Origin: Manihot esculenta
Lineage: Eukaryota; Streptophyta; Magnoliopsida; Malpighiales; Euphorbiaceae
Reading direction: 5' to 3'
Assembly: GCF_001659605.2 (NCBI RefSeq)
Contig: NC_035168.2
Coordinates: forward strand, 15,004,146 to 15,068,145
DNA: 64,000 nt
Shown: positions 19,957 to 33,337 of the stretch, one piece after another
Numbering within the stretch: position 1 is the stretch's first letter
How the letters are laid out: every line of letters starts with the position of its first letter
Notes under the pieces: generated by a model
Told to the model about the DNA's origin: nothing
Seen by the model: the letters and a program-made list of their open reading frames with translations, nothing else
Databases searched by the model: none
Translations under genes and position numbers: made by a program

Positions 19957-20216
19957 CCTGCTTCTGAAAAATGACATAAAACACATAAGCATTAAAATCA
20001 TATGATTCATGTGGGAACACATGAACCCACATCATACATAGTATATCATTAATGCAAATGCATATCACCCTGGCATTACACATCATCATCAAGACAGGAC
20101 TCTATATCCTATCCTAATGGACATGATTTTTCCTATTGTGCTTGCCCTTCTATGACATCTATGAGCCCGACACTCTCTAGGTCCGACCATATGAACCTAG
20201 GGCTTTGATACCACTC
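19957..20216 (-). promoter_or_regulatory. Leader and primer site of element C
   Basis: Primer site rc at 20202-20213 with one substitution relative to TGGTATCAGAGC, then about 240 bp of non-coding leader ending in CATTTTTCAG just before the Gag ATG (sense). No other feature seen. Confidence 0.75.
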
Positions 20217-22375
20217 TGTAACGACTCGAAAATCGGACCGCTACCGACGCTAGGATTCAAATCGACTTAAGGTCGCCGAAACCCGTAGCAAGCCTAACAT
20301 ACATCCTCTACATCTGATAAAATCCCATACATGATCATACATTTTCATAAAAACTTTAAACTTTTCATACACTAATCTTGACCTGTGCATGCACCATAAT
20401 TGTAAACATAAAACCCCATACTAGATCCCTCATCAAATGCTCTAGTTGGGTCCACATTTCATATATCAAGCTTGGTTCATCAGATAACATCATTAAAAAC
20501 ATTACATAAAGATCATGTACCAAAAGGGATTAACCATACATTAGGGCCAAACACAATACTAATCCTCATTACATTACTTTTCATTACATCACATGTCCAC
20601 TACTACTCTATTACATGACGTAGCCATTACCCTTGCTGAATTCCTGCTATCTCTGACCCTGCAAACCTGGGGGTTAGGGGAAAGGGGTGAGCTACAAGAG
20701 TCCAGTGAGCAGAACCATAAAAACAGATTATTGAACACATGCTTTCATGAAATGCATCACATCACAAATAAACCACATCAAGGATGGACTTGTTATCAAT
20801 GACCCTCTACATAATCCAATGTGCCCGGCCCTCGACGGAGCTCCTCAGGACTTTCGCTTACACATAACATAACATATCTATAATGCCAGGGGCGTAGAAT
20901 GGGCGTCGACCTGGACTTTCTCTTACTCTGTGCCAGGGGCGTAGAATGGGCCTCGACCTGGACTTCCATACCATATCATATCATATCAAGGGTCAATGGG
21001 TCATCCAACATCCATCCACATCAACATCATATTATGCAATGCGTTATATTCGTGAGTTCTAATGCAATACAACCTATTACATACATGGCATTTATGATGC
21101 ATGAACATGCTTAAAAGTTTGAGTGCTTTTGAAAGTAACAGAGTTAGGTTCTACTCACCTCTGGCTGACGCTGGACTGACTCTGATACAGCTAACACTGC
21201 AGGCCTCCTCGGTTCCTCGGGTCTGATCCTACAAAGGTGGACTCAAATGAGGGACCAAACATACTCTAACATGACTCTAAACATTTTCCCAAAAACCCCC
21301 CTAAAACATGCATGCAAAACGGGCAAAGGCTGGGCAGGGGACTTTTGGCGACAGGTTCAGCAGCCGAAGGTCCCTACAGATTCGAAAGTCAGGCACTTTC
21401 GGGGGCAGGTTCGGCGGCCGAAACCTCCTCCAGATCCGAAAGTCCAAACCTTCGGGGGCAGGTTCGGCGGCCGAAACTCCCTTCCAGAGCCAAAAGTCCA
21501 AACTTTCGGGGGCGAGCTTAGGCGGCCAAAACTGCCTCCTCTGGTAGGTTCGGCGGCCGAACCTTGCTTCGGCGGCCGAACCTGGATCCTCTGGGTGGCA
21601 GAACCCGATTCTGCCATCCCACATCTAGCCTCCCAAAACCCTCCAAACTCAACACTCAAAAGCATGCATAAACACATATTCAAGCATATAGGGGCATAAA
21701 ACTAGACTAAACCCTAACAACAACAACATATCAACACATAAACATACATTTATTATTTAACTAACATAAACCCTAACATTTAACAACTAACCTAAACATA
21801 CATTAAACACCCTTAAAACCCCTTAAAACTTACTTGAAACATCATAAAAGGCGTGGATCTACACTTACCTCTTGAAGATCGAGGGTAGGCGTGACCCAAA
21901 CTTGGAGATGGGGAGAAAACGAGCTCCGGGGGTCTCTAAGCTTCAAAACTTTGATCTTAGCTTAAAATCTTCAAAACAAGGTAAAAACTCATCAAAACTT
22001 GAAGGGATTGAAGGAAAACACAAAATCAATCATGGGAGAGTGAAATCTCACCTATGCCCGAAAATAGAGATAGAAAACTCGCCCATTTTTTAGTAAGGGG
22101 CTTTTTATAGGTGGCTGGTCAGACCACCTTCGGAGGCCAAAGGTGCTTCCGCAAGAGCCTAATGTTCGGCGGCCGAACATGAGGTTCGGCGGCTGAACAT
22201 GGCTTTTCCCTCCTTAGTCTTTTCTTTCAAAACTCAATTTCTTTCTTCATCAAAACCATAAAAACATATAAAAACATTTTAGAAAACCTTTATTTTACCC
22301 TTCTAGAGGGTTCCGACATCCGAGATTCCGCTGAAAAGTAGGAATTCCGATGCCGGAGTCTAGCCGGGTATTACA
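20217..22375 (-). repeat. 5' LTR of element C (2159 bp)
   Basis: Sense start TGTAATACCC at 22375 and end GAGTCGTTACA at 20217. Two palindromes precede a TATA box (rc of TTTTTATAGG, about 22099-22108). The downstream palindrome array is at 21350-21585, the donor-like GTAAG near 21866, and the AG|GTGAGT donor near 21155. It is more diverged from LTR A than the A LTRs are from each other. Confidence 0.9.
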
Positions 22376-22511
22376 CTTAGATCTTCAAGAGGTAAGCCTA
22401 GATCTTTGCTTTTCTTATGTTTTAAATCAGTTTTAAGAAGGGGTAAAGGGTTAAAAATGCATGAAATGATTAGATATAAAGTTATAGGGTTTGAGTTGGG
22501 TTGTTAATGAA
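22376..22511 (+). repeat. LTR D, left fragment in the window
   Basis: A plus-strand Tekay-type LTR piece starting inside GATCTTCAAGAG|GTAAG, the second donor-like site. It is cut off from the rest of D upstream by C and from the right fragment by solo LTR E. The first five bases (CTTAG) are C's target duplication. Confidence 0.85.
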
Positions 22512-24726
22512 TGTAATACCTGGCTAGACTCCGATATCGGAATTCCTACCGTCCGGTAGAATCTCGGATGTCGAAAACCCCTAGAAGGGTAAAACCATGT
22601 TTTCATAAAATATTTTAATGTATTTTATGGTTTTAAGCAAGAAAGAAATTAAGTTTTGAATGAAAATGGTCTTGAGAGGAAGACTCAGGTTCGGCCGCCG
22701 AACCTCAAGTTCGGCAGCCGAACATGCATGCACTTCGGGAGTACTTTAAGCCCCCGAAGGCATAAGTGAGGGCAGTCCAGGTTCGGCCGCCGAACATGGC
22801 ATGCATGCGAAGGCACGTTAGGCCCCCAAAAGTGGCCTGGCCAGCCACCTATAAAAGGGTCCCCTTGTCCGAATGGGCGAGCTTTTCTCCCCATTTTCGG
22901 CCAAGGTGAGTTCTCCGCCGTCCCTCGCCGATTTTGAGTCTCTTCCTACAAATCTTTCATGATTTTCATGAGTTTTCACTTTGTTTTGAAGATTTTTTAG
23001 CATTAAAGCAAGTTTTGAGGCTTGAAAGACTCAGGAGCTCTTTTCCTTCGTTCTCCAAGTTTAGGTCGTCTCTCTCTCTCGATCTTCAAGAGGTAAGAGC
23101 CGATCTTGAGCTTATAGTATGTTCTAAACAAGTTTTAAGTTGGTTCATGGGGTAGAAATGCATGTTTAGGTTAGTTGAGCTTTGTTAGGTTTTATGTGAT
23201 TTTATGGACAATGTGCGTTGGATATGCATGTTTGATGTGTTGTAGTTGGGATTTAGGATAGTTTGAGACCCCTAGGTGTTGATGTATGTGTGTATGCATG
23301 CTTTAAGAGAGTTGGATGCTTGATTGGAAGGTTGGGAGGAAAGTGTGCATAGAAGAACTGAGTTTATGCCCTTTGGGAGAAACTAGGTTCGGCAGCCGAA
23401 AGCATTTTCGACCGCCCAACCTGTCTGTGAGGCAAGCCTTTCGGCTGCCGAAGCCTGCCCCCGAAAATGGACTTTCGTCTCTGGAGGGCACTTTCGACCG
23501 CCGAAGGTGCCGCCGAACCTGCATGACTTTCGCCTCTGGAGGGACTTTCTGCCGCCGAACCTGCCGCCGAAAGTGCCCTGTTCAGCCTTCCTTTGCATGT
23601 TTTCTATGGATGTTTTGAGGTGTTTTAGGGGGTTTTTGGGAAATATTTTAGAGTCATATTCATGTTTGTTAGGTCCCTCATTTGAGTCCACCTATGTAGA
23701 TTCGGACTCGAGGAACCGAGGACCCAGCAGTGAGATAGCTGCTTTCGAGTCTTGTCAGAGCTAGCCAGAGGTGAGTGGAATAACTCTCTATGTTTTCAAA
23801 GTAAATAATGAACGTTTTAGCATGACTCACGCATTATGAATGCCATGAGATATATTAGGGTGCTTGCATTAGAATTCACGAATATGTCGCATTGCACATT
23901 ATGTTGTTGATGTGGATGAATATTGAATGATCCATTAGCCCTTATATGGTATGACATGACAGACTATGGAAGTCCGGGTGAGCCTGCACTACACCCCCGG
24001 CATGATTGGATATGTATGTATGCTATGGAAGTCTAGGCGAGCCTGCACTACGCCCCTGGCATAATTGGACTGTATAGAGGGCTAAGTAGTGACAAGTTCA
24101 TCCTTGATGTGAAATGTTTGTGCTGTGATGCATTCCATGATATCATAGGTTTTAAATACTATGTTTTATTATTCTGCTCACTGGGCTCTAGTAGCTCACC
24201 CCTCTCCCTTAACCCCCAGGTTTGCAGGTACAGGGTAGACCAGGAGGTCAGCAAGAGTAATGAAGTCATGGTCATGTAATAGCTCGTGTGGACATGAAAA
24301 AAAAATGTTGATATGTTATGTTGAGTACAGTCACGTAAAAGTATAGTATAGAAATGTAATGTAATGATGTTTATGGAAGTTTAGAGTTGTGCTTGACTAT
24401 AGTGTAATGTTATTAATCCCTTGGAGTACATGATCTTTTGATGCTTATGTAAACCAAACTCAATGCATGTTATGTCACCCCGTTGGAGCAATGATGAGAC
24501 TCCAAGGAGGGGTTAATGTTTATGATTATGTTTATGTATAGTGCCTGCACAGGTTGAGTTTGGTGATTGAATGGAAAGAAAAGTTCAAATTTTTATGTAT
24601 GTTGTTGATCATGTACGGGATTAAACAGGTTCACAGGATGAATGTTTGGCTTGCTACGGGTCTCGGCGGCCTTAAGCCGATCTGGATCCTAGCGCCGGTA
24701 GCGGTCCGATTTTCGGGTTGTTATAG
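22512..24726 (+). repeat. Solo LTR E inserted in LTR D
   Basis: Begins TGTAATACCTGG at 22512 and ends TTCGGGTTGTTATAG near 24726. ATGAA stands on both sides (22507-22511 and 24727-24731), supporting one insertion event. No primer site or polypurine tract is present, so the internal region was probably removed by LTR-LTR recombination. It has three U3 palindromes (22690-22798), TATA (CTATAAAA, 22849-22856), donor-like sites near 22911 and 23092, a second palindrome array (23385-23575) and a TTTGCAG acceptor near 24227. The right terminus is TTATA(G) and not the usual TTACA. Confidence 0.88.
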
Positions 24727-26209
24727 ATGAATGTTTGCTCTTGTGTTGCTTTTGTTGTTGCTTGTTGGGGATTAGGCTAGTTTTTATGTCTCCCATGCAT
24801 GTTGAGTGAATATGCATGTTTTTGAGGAGTTGGGTGTGAGGATTGGAGAGTTGGGTGGCTGTGTGCATAGGGCAGAATCGGGTTCTGCCTTGCTGGAGAA
24901 CCCAGGTTCGACCGCCGAACCTGCTTATGGAGGCAGCCTTTTGCCCGCCTAACCTGCCCCTAAAAGCATGGACTTTCGGATCTGTGAAGGGGTTTAGGCC
25001 GCCGAACCTGCCCCCGAAAGTCCCTGACTTTCGGATCTGTGAGGGACCTTCGGCCGCCGAACCTGCCACTGAAAGTCCCTTGCCCAACCTTCCTTTGCTT
25101 GTTTTATATGCATGTTTTGGTATGTTTAAGGGGGTTTTTGGGGAGTTATTTAGAATCATGTAATAGTTATGTTTGGTCTCTCATTTGAGTCCATCTGTGT
25201 AGGATCGGACCTGGGAGACCGTAGAGGCTTTCAGTGAGTTAGCTGCGTCATTGTTAGGCAAGCGTCAACCAGAGGTGAGTAGAACTAAACTAATCTATTA
25301 TTTTAAAGTAATCAAACTTTCTTAGCATGTTCATGCATCACGAATGCCATGTTTATGTATTAGGTTGTTTTGCATTAGAATTCACGAATATAATACATTG
25401 CATAATTTACTGTTGATGTGGATGGATATTGGATGACCCACTAGCCCTCGAGATGATATGATATGATACGATATGGAAGTCCAAGTGAGGCCCATTCTAC
25501 GCCCCTGGCAATACGTAAGGGAAAGTCCAGGTGAAGCCCATTCTACGCCCTTGGCATTTTGGATATGTTATGTTATGTTTAAACGAAAGTCCTGAGGAGC
25601 TCCGTCGAAGGCCGGGCACATTGGAATATGTAGAAGGTTACTGGTGACAAGTCCATCTTGATGTGAATTGTTTGTTTTGTGACGCATTTCATACGAGCAT
25701 ATGTTTATTTAACTATTTTTATGTTCTGCTCACTAGGCTCTTGTAGCTTATCCCTTTCCCCTAACCCCATGTTTGCAGGTCAAAGATAGCTCGGGGAGTC
25801 GATATAATAGCTGGTATGGTCTAATGTAACAGTATAGTGTGGACATGTAAATTTTAATGGATTAGAATTGTGCTTGACCCTAGTTTTTATCTTTGTAATC
25901 CTTGTTAACATGATACTTATATAAAAGTTTTAATTATGAGTTATGTTTGAACTAAACTTGAGGCATGTGATGTTTACCATACTAGAGCATTTGATGAGGG
26001 CTCTAGTATGGGTTTTATGTTTACAGTTTTGATACATGTACAGGTTGAGCTTGGTTTCATGGAATGTTTAAGTTTTTGTTATAATGTATGATCATGTATG
26101 AGATTTTATTAGGTACCGAGGATGTATAGTAGGCTTGCTACGGGTTCCGGCGACCTTAAGTCGATCTGAATCCTTGCGCCGGTAGCGGTCTGATTTCCGG
26201 GTTGTTACA
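24727..26209 (+). repeat. LTR D, right fragment, inserted in Copia element F
   Basis: Continues the fragment at 22376-22511 after E and ends GGGTTGTTACA at 26209. It holds a palindrome array (24905-25075), the TGTGTAG exon-like block with AG|GTGAGT (about 25275) and a TTTGCAG acceptor-like site near 25778. What follows is Copia sequence and no primer site, so D is either a solo LTR or the 3' LTR of an element whose body lies upstream of the window. Confidence 0.85.
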
Positions 26210-26219
26210 ATACTCAACA

Positions 26220-27536
26220 AGCAACACCATCTAGCATTCCCAATTTCCTTTTAACGAAGTTAAATATTTCTTCATTTAAAGGTTTAGTAAAAATATCAAC
26301 TATTTGATTGTTTGTATCCACAAACTCAAGAACAATATCACCATTTAACATATGATCGCGAATGAAATGGTGTCTAATGTTAATATGCTTAGTTCTAGAA
26401 TGTTGAATTGGGTTTTTGGTTAAATTGATTACACTTGTATTATTACATTTAATAGGAATGTGATCAAAAAATACTTCAAAATCTCTTAATTGTTACTTAA
26501 TCCAAAGGATTTGACTGCAACAAAGACCCACCGCTACATATTTGGCTTCGGCGGTTGAAAGTGCAACCGAATTTTGTTTCTTGCTACACCAAGAAACAAG
26601 AGATTGTCCTAGAAGTGGACAGGTACCCGAGGTACTTTTCCTATCAAGGATACTTCCGGCAAAGTGGGCATCCAAGTAGGAACATAAACTAAAGGATGTA
26701 TTTCTAGGATATCATAACCCCAAATGCAATGAACCATTTAAATATCTAAAAATGCGTTTAACGGCATGCAAATGTGACTCTTTAGGACATGATTGAAAAC
26801 GTGCATATAAGCATACAGAAAACATAATATCTGGTCTAGATGCGGTGAGGTATAAAAGACTTACGATCGTACCTCTATATAGCTTTTCAACAATTGATTT
26901 ACCATTTTCATCCTTGTCAAGTTTAGTGTTTGTGCTCATTGGAGTTCTACTAGGCTTGCTATTATTCATTTCAAACCTTTTGATTAGCTCATTTGTGTAT
27001 TTGGCTTGGTTGATGAAGATGTCATTCTTAACTTGTTTGATTTGAAGCCCAAGGAAGAATTTGAGCTATCCCATCATGCTCCTCAAACACGCTTTTCATT
27101 ATTTTTGAAAACTCTTCACACAAACGCACATTAGTGGCACTAAATATGATATCATCAACATATATTTGCATTACAAGGATGTCATTTTCATGATTTTTGA
27201 CAAAGAGTATTGTATCTACTTTGCCTTTTGAAAAACCATTTTGCAAAAGAAAATTTCTTAGTCTTTCATACCAAGCTCTTAGAGCTTGTTTTAAACCATA
27301 TAAAGCTTTTGACAATTTGAAAAGTCATGATTTTCAAACCTCAGAGGTTGCTCAACATAAACCTCTTCCTCAATAAAACCATTTAAAAAGACACTTTTCA
27401 CATCCATTTGAAACAGCTTAAAATTCATATAGGATGCATATGCAAGCAAGATCCTAATGGCTTCTAATCCAGCTACGGGGGCAAACGTTTCATCATAGTT
27501 TATGCCCTCCTCTTGATTATAGCCTTTGGCTACCAA
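26220..27536 (-). pseudogene. Copia RT and RNase H remnant of element F
   Basis: RT pieces: YNQEEGINYDETFAPVAG with FQMDVKSVFLNG, then MSKALYGLKQA and YVDDIIFSAT with the catalytic YVDD, then RPDIMFSVCLYARFQ. RNase H piece: LDRKSTSGTCPLLG and SVALSTAEAKYVA, where the usual AEAEY motif has Glu to Lys. Frames change at least three times (near 27300, 27000 and 26690), so no functional protein is possible. The last roughly 270 bp toward 26220 are AT-rich tail sequence. Confidence 0.88.
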
Positions 27537-28948
27537 CCTAACTTTATTCCTAGTGATGTTGTCATCATCATCAATTTATTTCTAAACACCCATTTAGTGC
27601 CTATAGTGGGATGATGTTGACTTTGATCTGCATGAGATTGAGGATCTTCAATGGTCAACTCATCAAGGTTATCTACAAGATCATCATCACAAGCTATCAC
27701 CTTTCGAGGAGCATAGGGATTAGATTCATAAAAAACAATATTCATTGACTCTTCAACTATCAATATTCTTTTATTAAATACTCTATATGATTTACTAGAT
27801 GTAGAGTATCCTAAAAAGATACCTTCATCAATTTTGGAGTTAAATTTGCCTAAATTGTCCTTGTTGTTTAATATGAAGCATTTACAACCAAAAACTCTAA
27901 AATAACTAAATCTAAGTTTTCTTCTATTCCAAAACTCATAAGGAGTCTTATTTAATATAGGTCTAATTAAAACTCTATTTGAAATATAACAAGCCGTATT
28001 TATGGCTTCCGCCAAAAAATAAGTAGGTAGATTATACTCTCTTAACATAGTCCTCCCCATATCTAAAAGAGTTCTATTTTTTCCTTCAACGACACCATTT
28101 TGTTGGGGAGTCCTAGGAGATGAAAAATTATGAGTGATCCCTAACTTATTGCAAAAGACTTCAAATTTTTCATTTTCAAATTCTCTACCATGATCACTCC
28201 TTATTGAAGAAATTTGAAAACCCTTTTCATTTTGAACTTTCTTTGTAAAACTTTTGCAGGCATCAAAACAATCATCCTTATGAGTAAGGAACACAACCCA
28301 AGTGTACCTAGAGTAGTCATCAACTATAACAAACTCATAATGCATGCCACCAAGACTAACTACTCTAGTTGATCCAAATAAATCCATATGCAAAAGTTGT
28401 AAAGGTCTAGAAGTAATTACCTTATTAATATATTTAAAAGAGCTTTTTACTTGCTTACCCCTTTGACATGCATCACACACTTTGTCCTTTTCATATTTGA
28501 TCTTTGGAAGGCCATCAACTAGCTCATCTTTGCTCAAATTTTTTAGAAGATCCATGCTAGCATGAGAAAGCCTTCTATACCAAATCCAAGAGTTATCACT
28601 AATAGAAACAAAGCACTTCATATCTAGGTTAGTCATAGCTTGTAAATCAATAAGATAGATATTTTCAACTCTTTCACCAACAAACAATATTTTGTTATCC
28701 GACATTCTAGAGACAAAACATGATTTTGGTTCAAAGATAACTCTACAACCTTTATCACATAATTGACTTACACTTAATAAATTATGCTTCAAACCATCAA
28801 CTAAGAGAACCTTATCAAGAATAGGAGAGTTTTCCTTACTGACTTTACTTGTTCCAACAATTTTACCTTTTCCATTATCTCCAAAAGTTATTTGTCCACT
28901 ACCGTCCTTCTTTTCAAGAGAGATGAAGTGACTTGAATTTCCGGTCAT
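27530..28948 (-). pseudogene. Copia protease end and integrase remnant of element F
   Basis: A 472-codon open stretch. It contains a GAG-pre-integrase domain with a zinc-binding CDACQRGKQ and the integrase core: LHMDLFGSTR (first Asp), SDHGREFENEKF (second Asp), TPQQNGVVEGKNRTL (Glu). The core is followed by the Copia region TPYEFWNRRK and FGCKCFILN. All three catalytic residues seem present. It is labelled pseudogene because the frame breaks at both ends and RT is split. Confidence 0.85.
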
Positions 28949-30748
28949 GTGCCTTGAACATCCACTATCTAGATACCATTTGCTTTCAATTTTTGAGGAT
29001 TTCTAGGACACTTAAGAAAAGATTCAAACACTTTTAGGTACCCAAATGTACTTGGGTCCTTGGGGGTTAGTCATTTCATTTTCCAATTTCCATATGTTAC
29101 CATATCCAAGATGTAATTTTCTAATAGCACACCTATAGTTGGTATGACCAAACTTACCACGATAATGACAATGACAATTGAACTTTCTTATTCTAGGTCC
29201 ATAGGTGAATGAGTATGTTTGAGTTCTCATGTAGTCATTTCTACCTTGTTTATTAAGAGCATGTGAGCAAAAGATATGATGAGAGTGGTGATTGCGTGAA
29301 CTAGAAATGTGTGCTCTATAATGATCATTTCTTTTATATGCAAATTGCCTAGGTGTGTGTCTTATATGAGTATTGTAACTAATGGATTGGTGTATATGTG
29401 CATTCCTTAAAGGTGCATTCCTTATAGGTGCATTCCTTATAGACACATTACTACTAGAAGCTTTAGGTATATTTCCATTAGAGCTAGATACCTTAGGTTC
29501 ATTTAAGTTAGTAGCTTTAACAAAAACAGTCTTATGAGAATTTGCTTGAGTTGATTTATCATAGCCAGGGCCATACTTAATGCCAGGAGACCTTTGAGAG
29601 TCTAATATTTTATCAAGTTTGTCCTTACCTTTTAAAAATTTTGAAAGAGAATTTTTTAACTCAAGGATTTCATTTTTCAGATTTTTATTTTCTAATGAGA
29701 GCTCATCTAAGGATTTTTGTAAAAGACCATTTGAGGGTAAAGATTCCTTAGGTGAATTCTCACTTTCCCTTTTTAAGCTAGCTAGCTAACTCACATTTTA
29801 AAACTTTGTTTTTCTTATGACTCTTTTCAAGTTCATCATTCATCAATTTTTAAAGCACCAACAAGTTCATCATATGAAAATTCAACAACATTATCATATA
29901 AAGTAGTGTCATCAAGAGTAGTTACCTCATCGAAGCTTTTCTCTAAAGCCATGAACCACATGTTGGCGACTTCATCACCAACGTTCTCCTCTTTGGTATC
30001 ACTTGACTCATCCCATGTTGCTTTGAAGGCTTTCTTCTTGAACTTTTTGATGGGCTTCTTCAACTTGGGACAATCCACTTTGTAATGACTCGGTTTATTG
30101 CATTCATAGCAAATGATCACTTCCTTTTTGCTTGATTCACCTTTTTCTTTTCTAAAGTTCTTCCTTGGGATGAACTTTTTATTTTGAAGGAGCAACTTCC
30201 TTATCCTCCTAGTCACCAAGGCTAATTCTTCCTTACTTATTTATTCTTCTTCCTCATTAGTATCTTCAGAGGATACCCTTAGAGCAATGTTCTTTTTCAC
30301 TTTGCTAGATTCCTCCACTTGCTCTCTCTTTAGAGTCATCTCATAATCAATGAGGTTCCCTAAAAGTTCATCCACTTGTACTTTGCTCAAATCTTTGGCA
30401 TCCTTTAGAGAGGTGACCTTTGGTAGCTATTCCTTAGGTAGACATCTAAGAATTTTCTTCACCAATTCTTCATTTGTAAATGTCTTCCCAAGAGATTTCA
30501 TCCCTCCAATGATCTTAATGAACCTATCATACATTTGGCTAATAGTTTCATCGAATTTCATTTTGAACAACTCATATTGATAGATGAGGGATTCCATCTT
30601 ATTTTCTTTGACTTGATTAGTTCCTTCATAAGTGACAACCAAAGCATTCCAAATTTTCTTGGCGGTAGACTTCATGCATACTTTGTTGTACTCACTTCTA
30701 CTAAGAGCACAAAACAAGATGTGAATGGCTTTATCATTAAGGGCTACC
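28949..30748 (-). pseudogene. Copia gag remnant of element F
   Basis: Pieces of Gag: the UBN2-type region (30427-30717; IWNALVVTYEGTNQVKENK, CLPKE), a basic region with zinc knuckle CYECNKPSHYKVDCPK (CX2CX4HX4C; about 30070-30120), an acidic/Lys-rich stretch, and a second CCHC-like segment near 29110-29180 (CHYRGKFGHTNYRC). Stops lie near 30430, 30240 and 29785. Element G cut the gag upstream at 30753. Confidence 0.8.
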
Positions 30749-30753
30749 CTTCT
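30749..30753. repeat. Left target-site duplication of element G (CTTCT)
   Basis: CTTCT precedes TGTAACGACC (30754) and recurs at 40123-40127 after the other LTR, which defines a complete insertion. Confidence 0.95.
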
Positions 30754-33337
30754 TGTAACGACCCGAAAATCGGACCGTTACCGGCGCTAGGATCCAGATC
30801 GGCATAAGGCCGCCGGGACCCGTAGCAAGCCTACTATGCATCCTGTACAGCTGGTATAATCCCAAACATGATCCAACATAAGCATAAACTTTAAAACATA
30901 AAATTGTAAACTTTTTCTTTAACCCGTTTGACCTGTGTATGCACTATGACTGAACTCATAGAACCCCTAGGGTCAGCATACTCTATGTCAAACTCGGTCC
31001 ATCACATGAAATAACATAAAATAAAACTCATGTACAAAGGGATTATCCAACTCGGGCCAAGCACAATACTATAACTCTGAACATATAACATAAGGTCATA
31101 TTACAATACAACTCTTTTTACATCAATACATAAACTTAGATTACATCATGTCCACAACTATTCTATTACATAAGCATGACCATGGACGTATCCAGCTGAT
31201 CTCCTGACTATCTCTGAACCTGCAAACCTGGGGATAGGGGAGAGGGGTGAGCTAAAAAGCCCAGTGAGCAGAAACTAAAAACATTTGCTTTAATTCCACC
31301 ATTTTTAGGTATATTATTATCTATTTTATTGTTCCACCCTTTTTAGGTATTTTATTATAAAGACATTTTATTCAAATCAATTATTCTTCTTATTCATGCA
31401 TTCATGAAATGCGTCATATCACAAACATATCACATCAAGGATGAATTTGTCACCACTAGCCCTCTACATATCATAACGTGTCCAACTACACCAGGGGCGA
31501 TTAGGCCTCTCCTAGTGCTCGCTTACATAACTCATATCATAACATGTCCAACTACACCAGGGGCGATTAGGCCTCACCTAGTGCTCGCTTGCATAAACAT
31601 AGTACCAGGGGCGACCTGGTCTTTTCATCTCATATCATACCATGGCATATCATATCATATTATCTCATCTCATACTGAGGGCTAAGGATCATCCAAAATC
31701 CATCCACATCAACAATATATTATGCAATGCATCATATTCGTGGGTTCTAATGCAAAACAACCTAATACATATCATGGCATTTTATGATGCATGAACATGC
31801 TTAACATTTGATTTATTTACTTTAAAATAAGAGAGTTGTGTTCCACTCACCTGTGACTAGCTCAGGGCCGACTCTGCAACGGCTGACACTACTAAACACC
31901 TCGGTTCCTCGGGTCCGATCCTACACAGGTGGACTCCAGTGAGGTGCCAAACATACTCTAAACAACTCATAAAAGACTACCCAAAAACCCCCTAAAACAT
32001 CATAGAAGCATGCATAGAAAACACCCAAGAAAAGGTTGGGCAGGGCACTTTCGGCGGCACCTTCGGCGGCCGAAAGTCCCAGACAGAGACGAAAGTCAGG
32101 CAAGTTCGGCGGCACCTTCGGCGGCCGAACCTTCTCTCCAGAGACGAAAGTCAGGCACTTTCGGCGGCCGAACATTACCTTCGGCGGCCGAAAGTCTGCT
32201 TTCAAGCCAAAACTCAACTTTCGGGGGCAAGGTTAGGCGGCCAATCTCTGCATCCTCAGGCAGGTTCGGCGGCCGAAACCACCTTCGGCGGCCGAACCTG
32301 AGTTCATCCAGAACTCAGCCTTTGTGCATTTCAAGCCTCCCAAACCTTCCAAACACCCCAAAACAAGCATCCAACTTCTCAAACACATGCATACATCCTC
32401 AACCATGCACAAGGGAGCTCAAACAAGCTTAAACTCCCAAAAACAACATCTAAAGCATACATAGATAGTTTATGGCCCACATAGGCCAAAACTATCAAAA
32501 CAACCCAAACCTCACATACTCTCTCCCAATCATGCATACTCTCTCCCATAAGCTCAAGGGGCTTGAAAACTAACTTAAACCCCAACACAAACATCACATG
32601 AACATACATTATCATACATTGGGCATAAAACCCACATAAACCCTAACATGCATATCTACCCATCAAAACCATCTTAAAACTTCATGAAACGTAAAGAAAA
32701 ACATAGATCCACACTTACCTCTTGAAGATCGAGGGTTGGTGCGACCCAAAGCTTGAGATGTGGAGAACCCAAACTCTTAAAGTCTCCAAGCTCTCCAAAC
32801 CTTGATCCAAGCTTTAAAACTCTTCAAAACAACCATATAGCTTATAAAACGTGAAGGATTTGAAGAAAAAGCAAGAAAACGACTAGAGGAGGACATGAAC
32901 ACACCTGAGCTCGAGAATGGGGAGAAATCTCGCCCATTTCCGGTCTGAGGGGCTTTTATAGGTGGCCAGCCAAACCTCCTTCGGCGGCCTAACGTGCATG
33001 CAAAACACCCCCATGTTCGGCGGCCGAACTTGAGGTTCGGCGGCCGAACCTGGTTTGTTCAATCAAGACTTTCGGAGGCCAAAAGCGCTCCCAAAACCAA
33101 CTCATGTTCGGCGGCCGAACTCCACTTTCGGCGGCCGAACCTGGCAAAAACCTCCTTAGTCTTTTCTTTTCAAAACTCCCTTCTTTTTCATTTAAAACCA
33201 TGAAATCAGTAAAAATCATTTTAGAAAATCACATTTTACCCCTCTAGAAGACTCTGGCATCATCAAAATTCCATATTCCAACGGAGATTCCGCCGGAAGG
33301 TAGGGATTCCGATGCCGGGATCTAGCCGGGTATTACA
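30754..33337 (-). repeat. 3' LTR of element G
   Basis: Sense start TGTAATACCCGGC at 33337 and end GATTTTCGGGTCGTTACA at 30754. U3 palindromes lie at 33014-33145 and TATA (rc of CTTTTATAGG) at 32953-32962. The downstream palindrome array is at 32045-32300. A 2- to 3-copy repeat around ACACCAGGGGCGATTAGGCC is at 31490-31620. The polypurine tract is adjacent at 33338. Confidence 0.93.

Larger units (their letters stand above)
16856..22375 (-). mobile_element. Element C: decayed Tekay chromovirus (5' part), split by A
   Basis: Only the 5' part is in the window: the RT/RNase H fragment next to A, protease, gag, leader with primer site (20202-20213, one mismatch: GCTTTGATACCA on plus) and 5' LTR (20217-22375). 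The 3' half lies beyond the window start because A is inserted in it. C interrupts LTR D; the 5 bp after its LTR are CTTAG (22376-22380). Several nonsense codons and a frameshift make it older than A. Confidence 0.9.
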
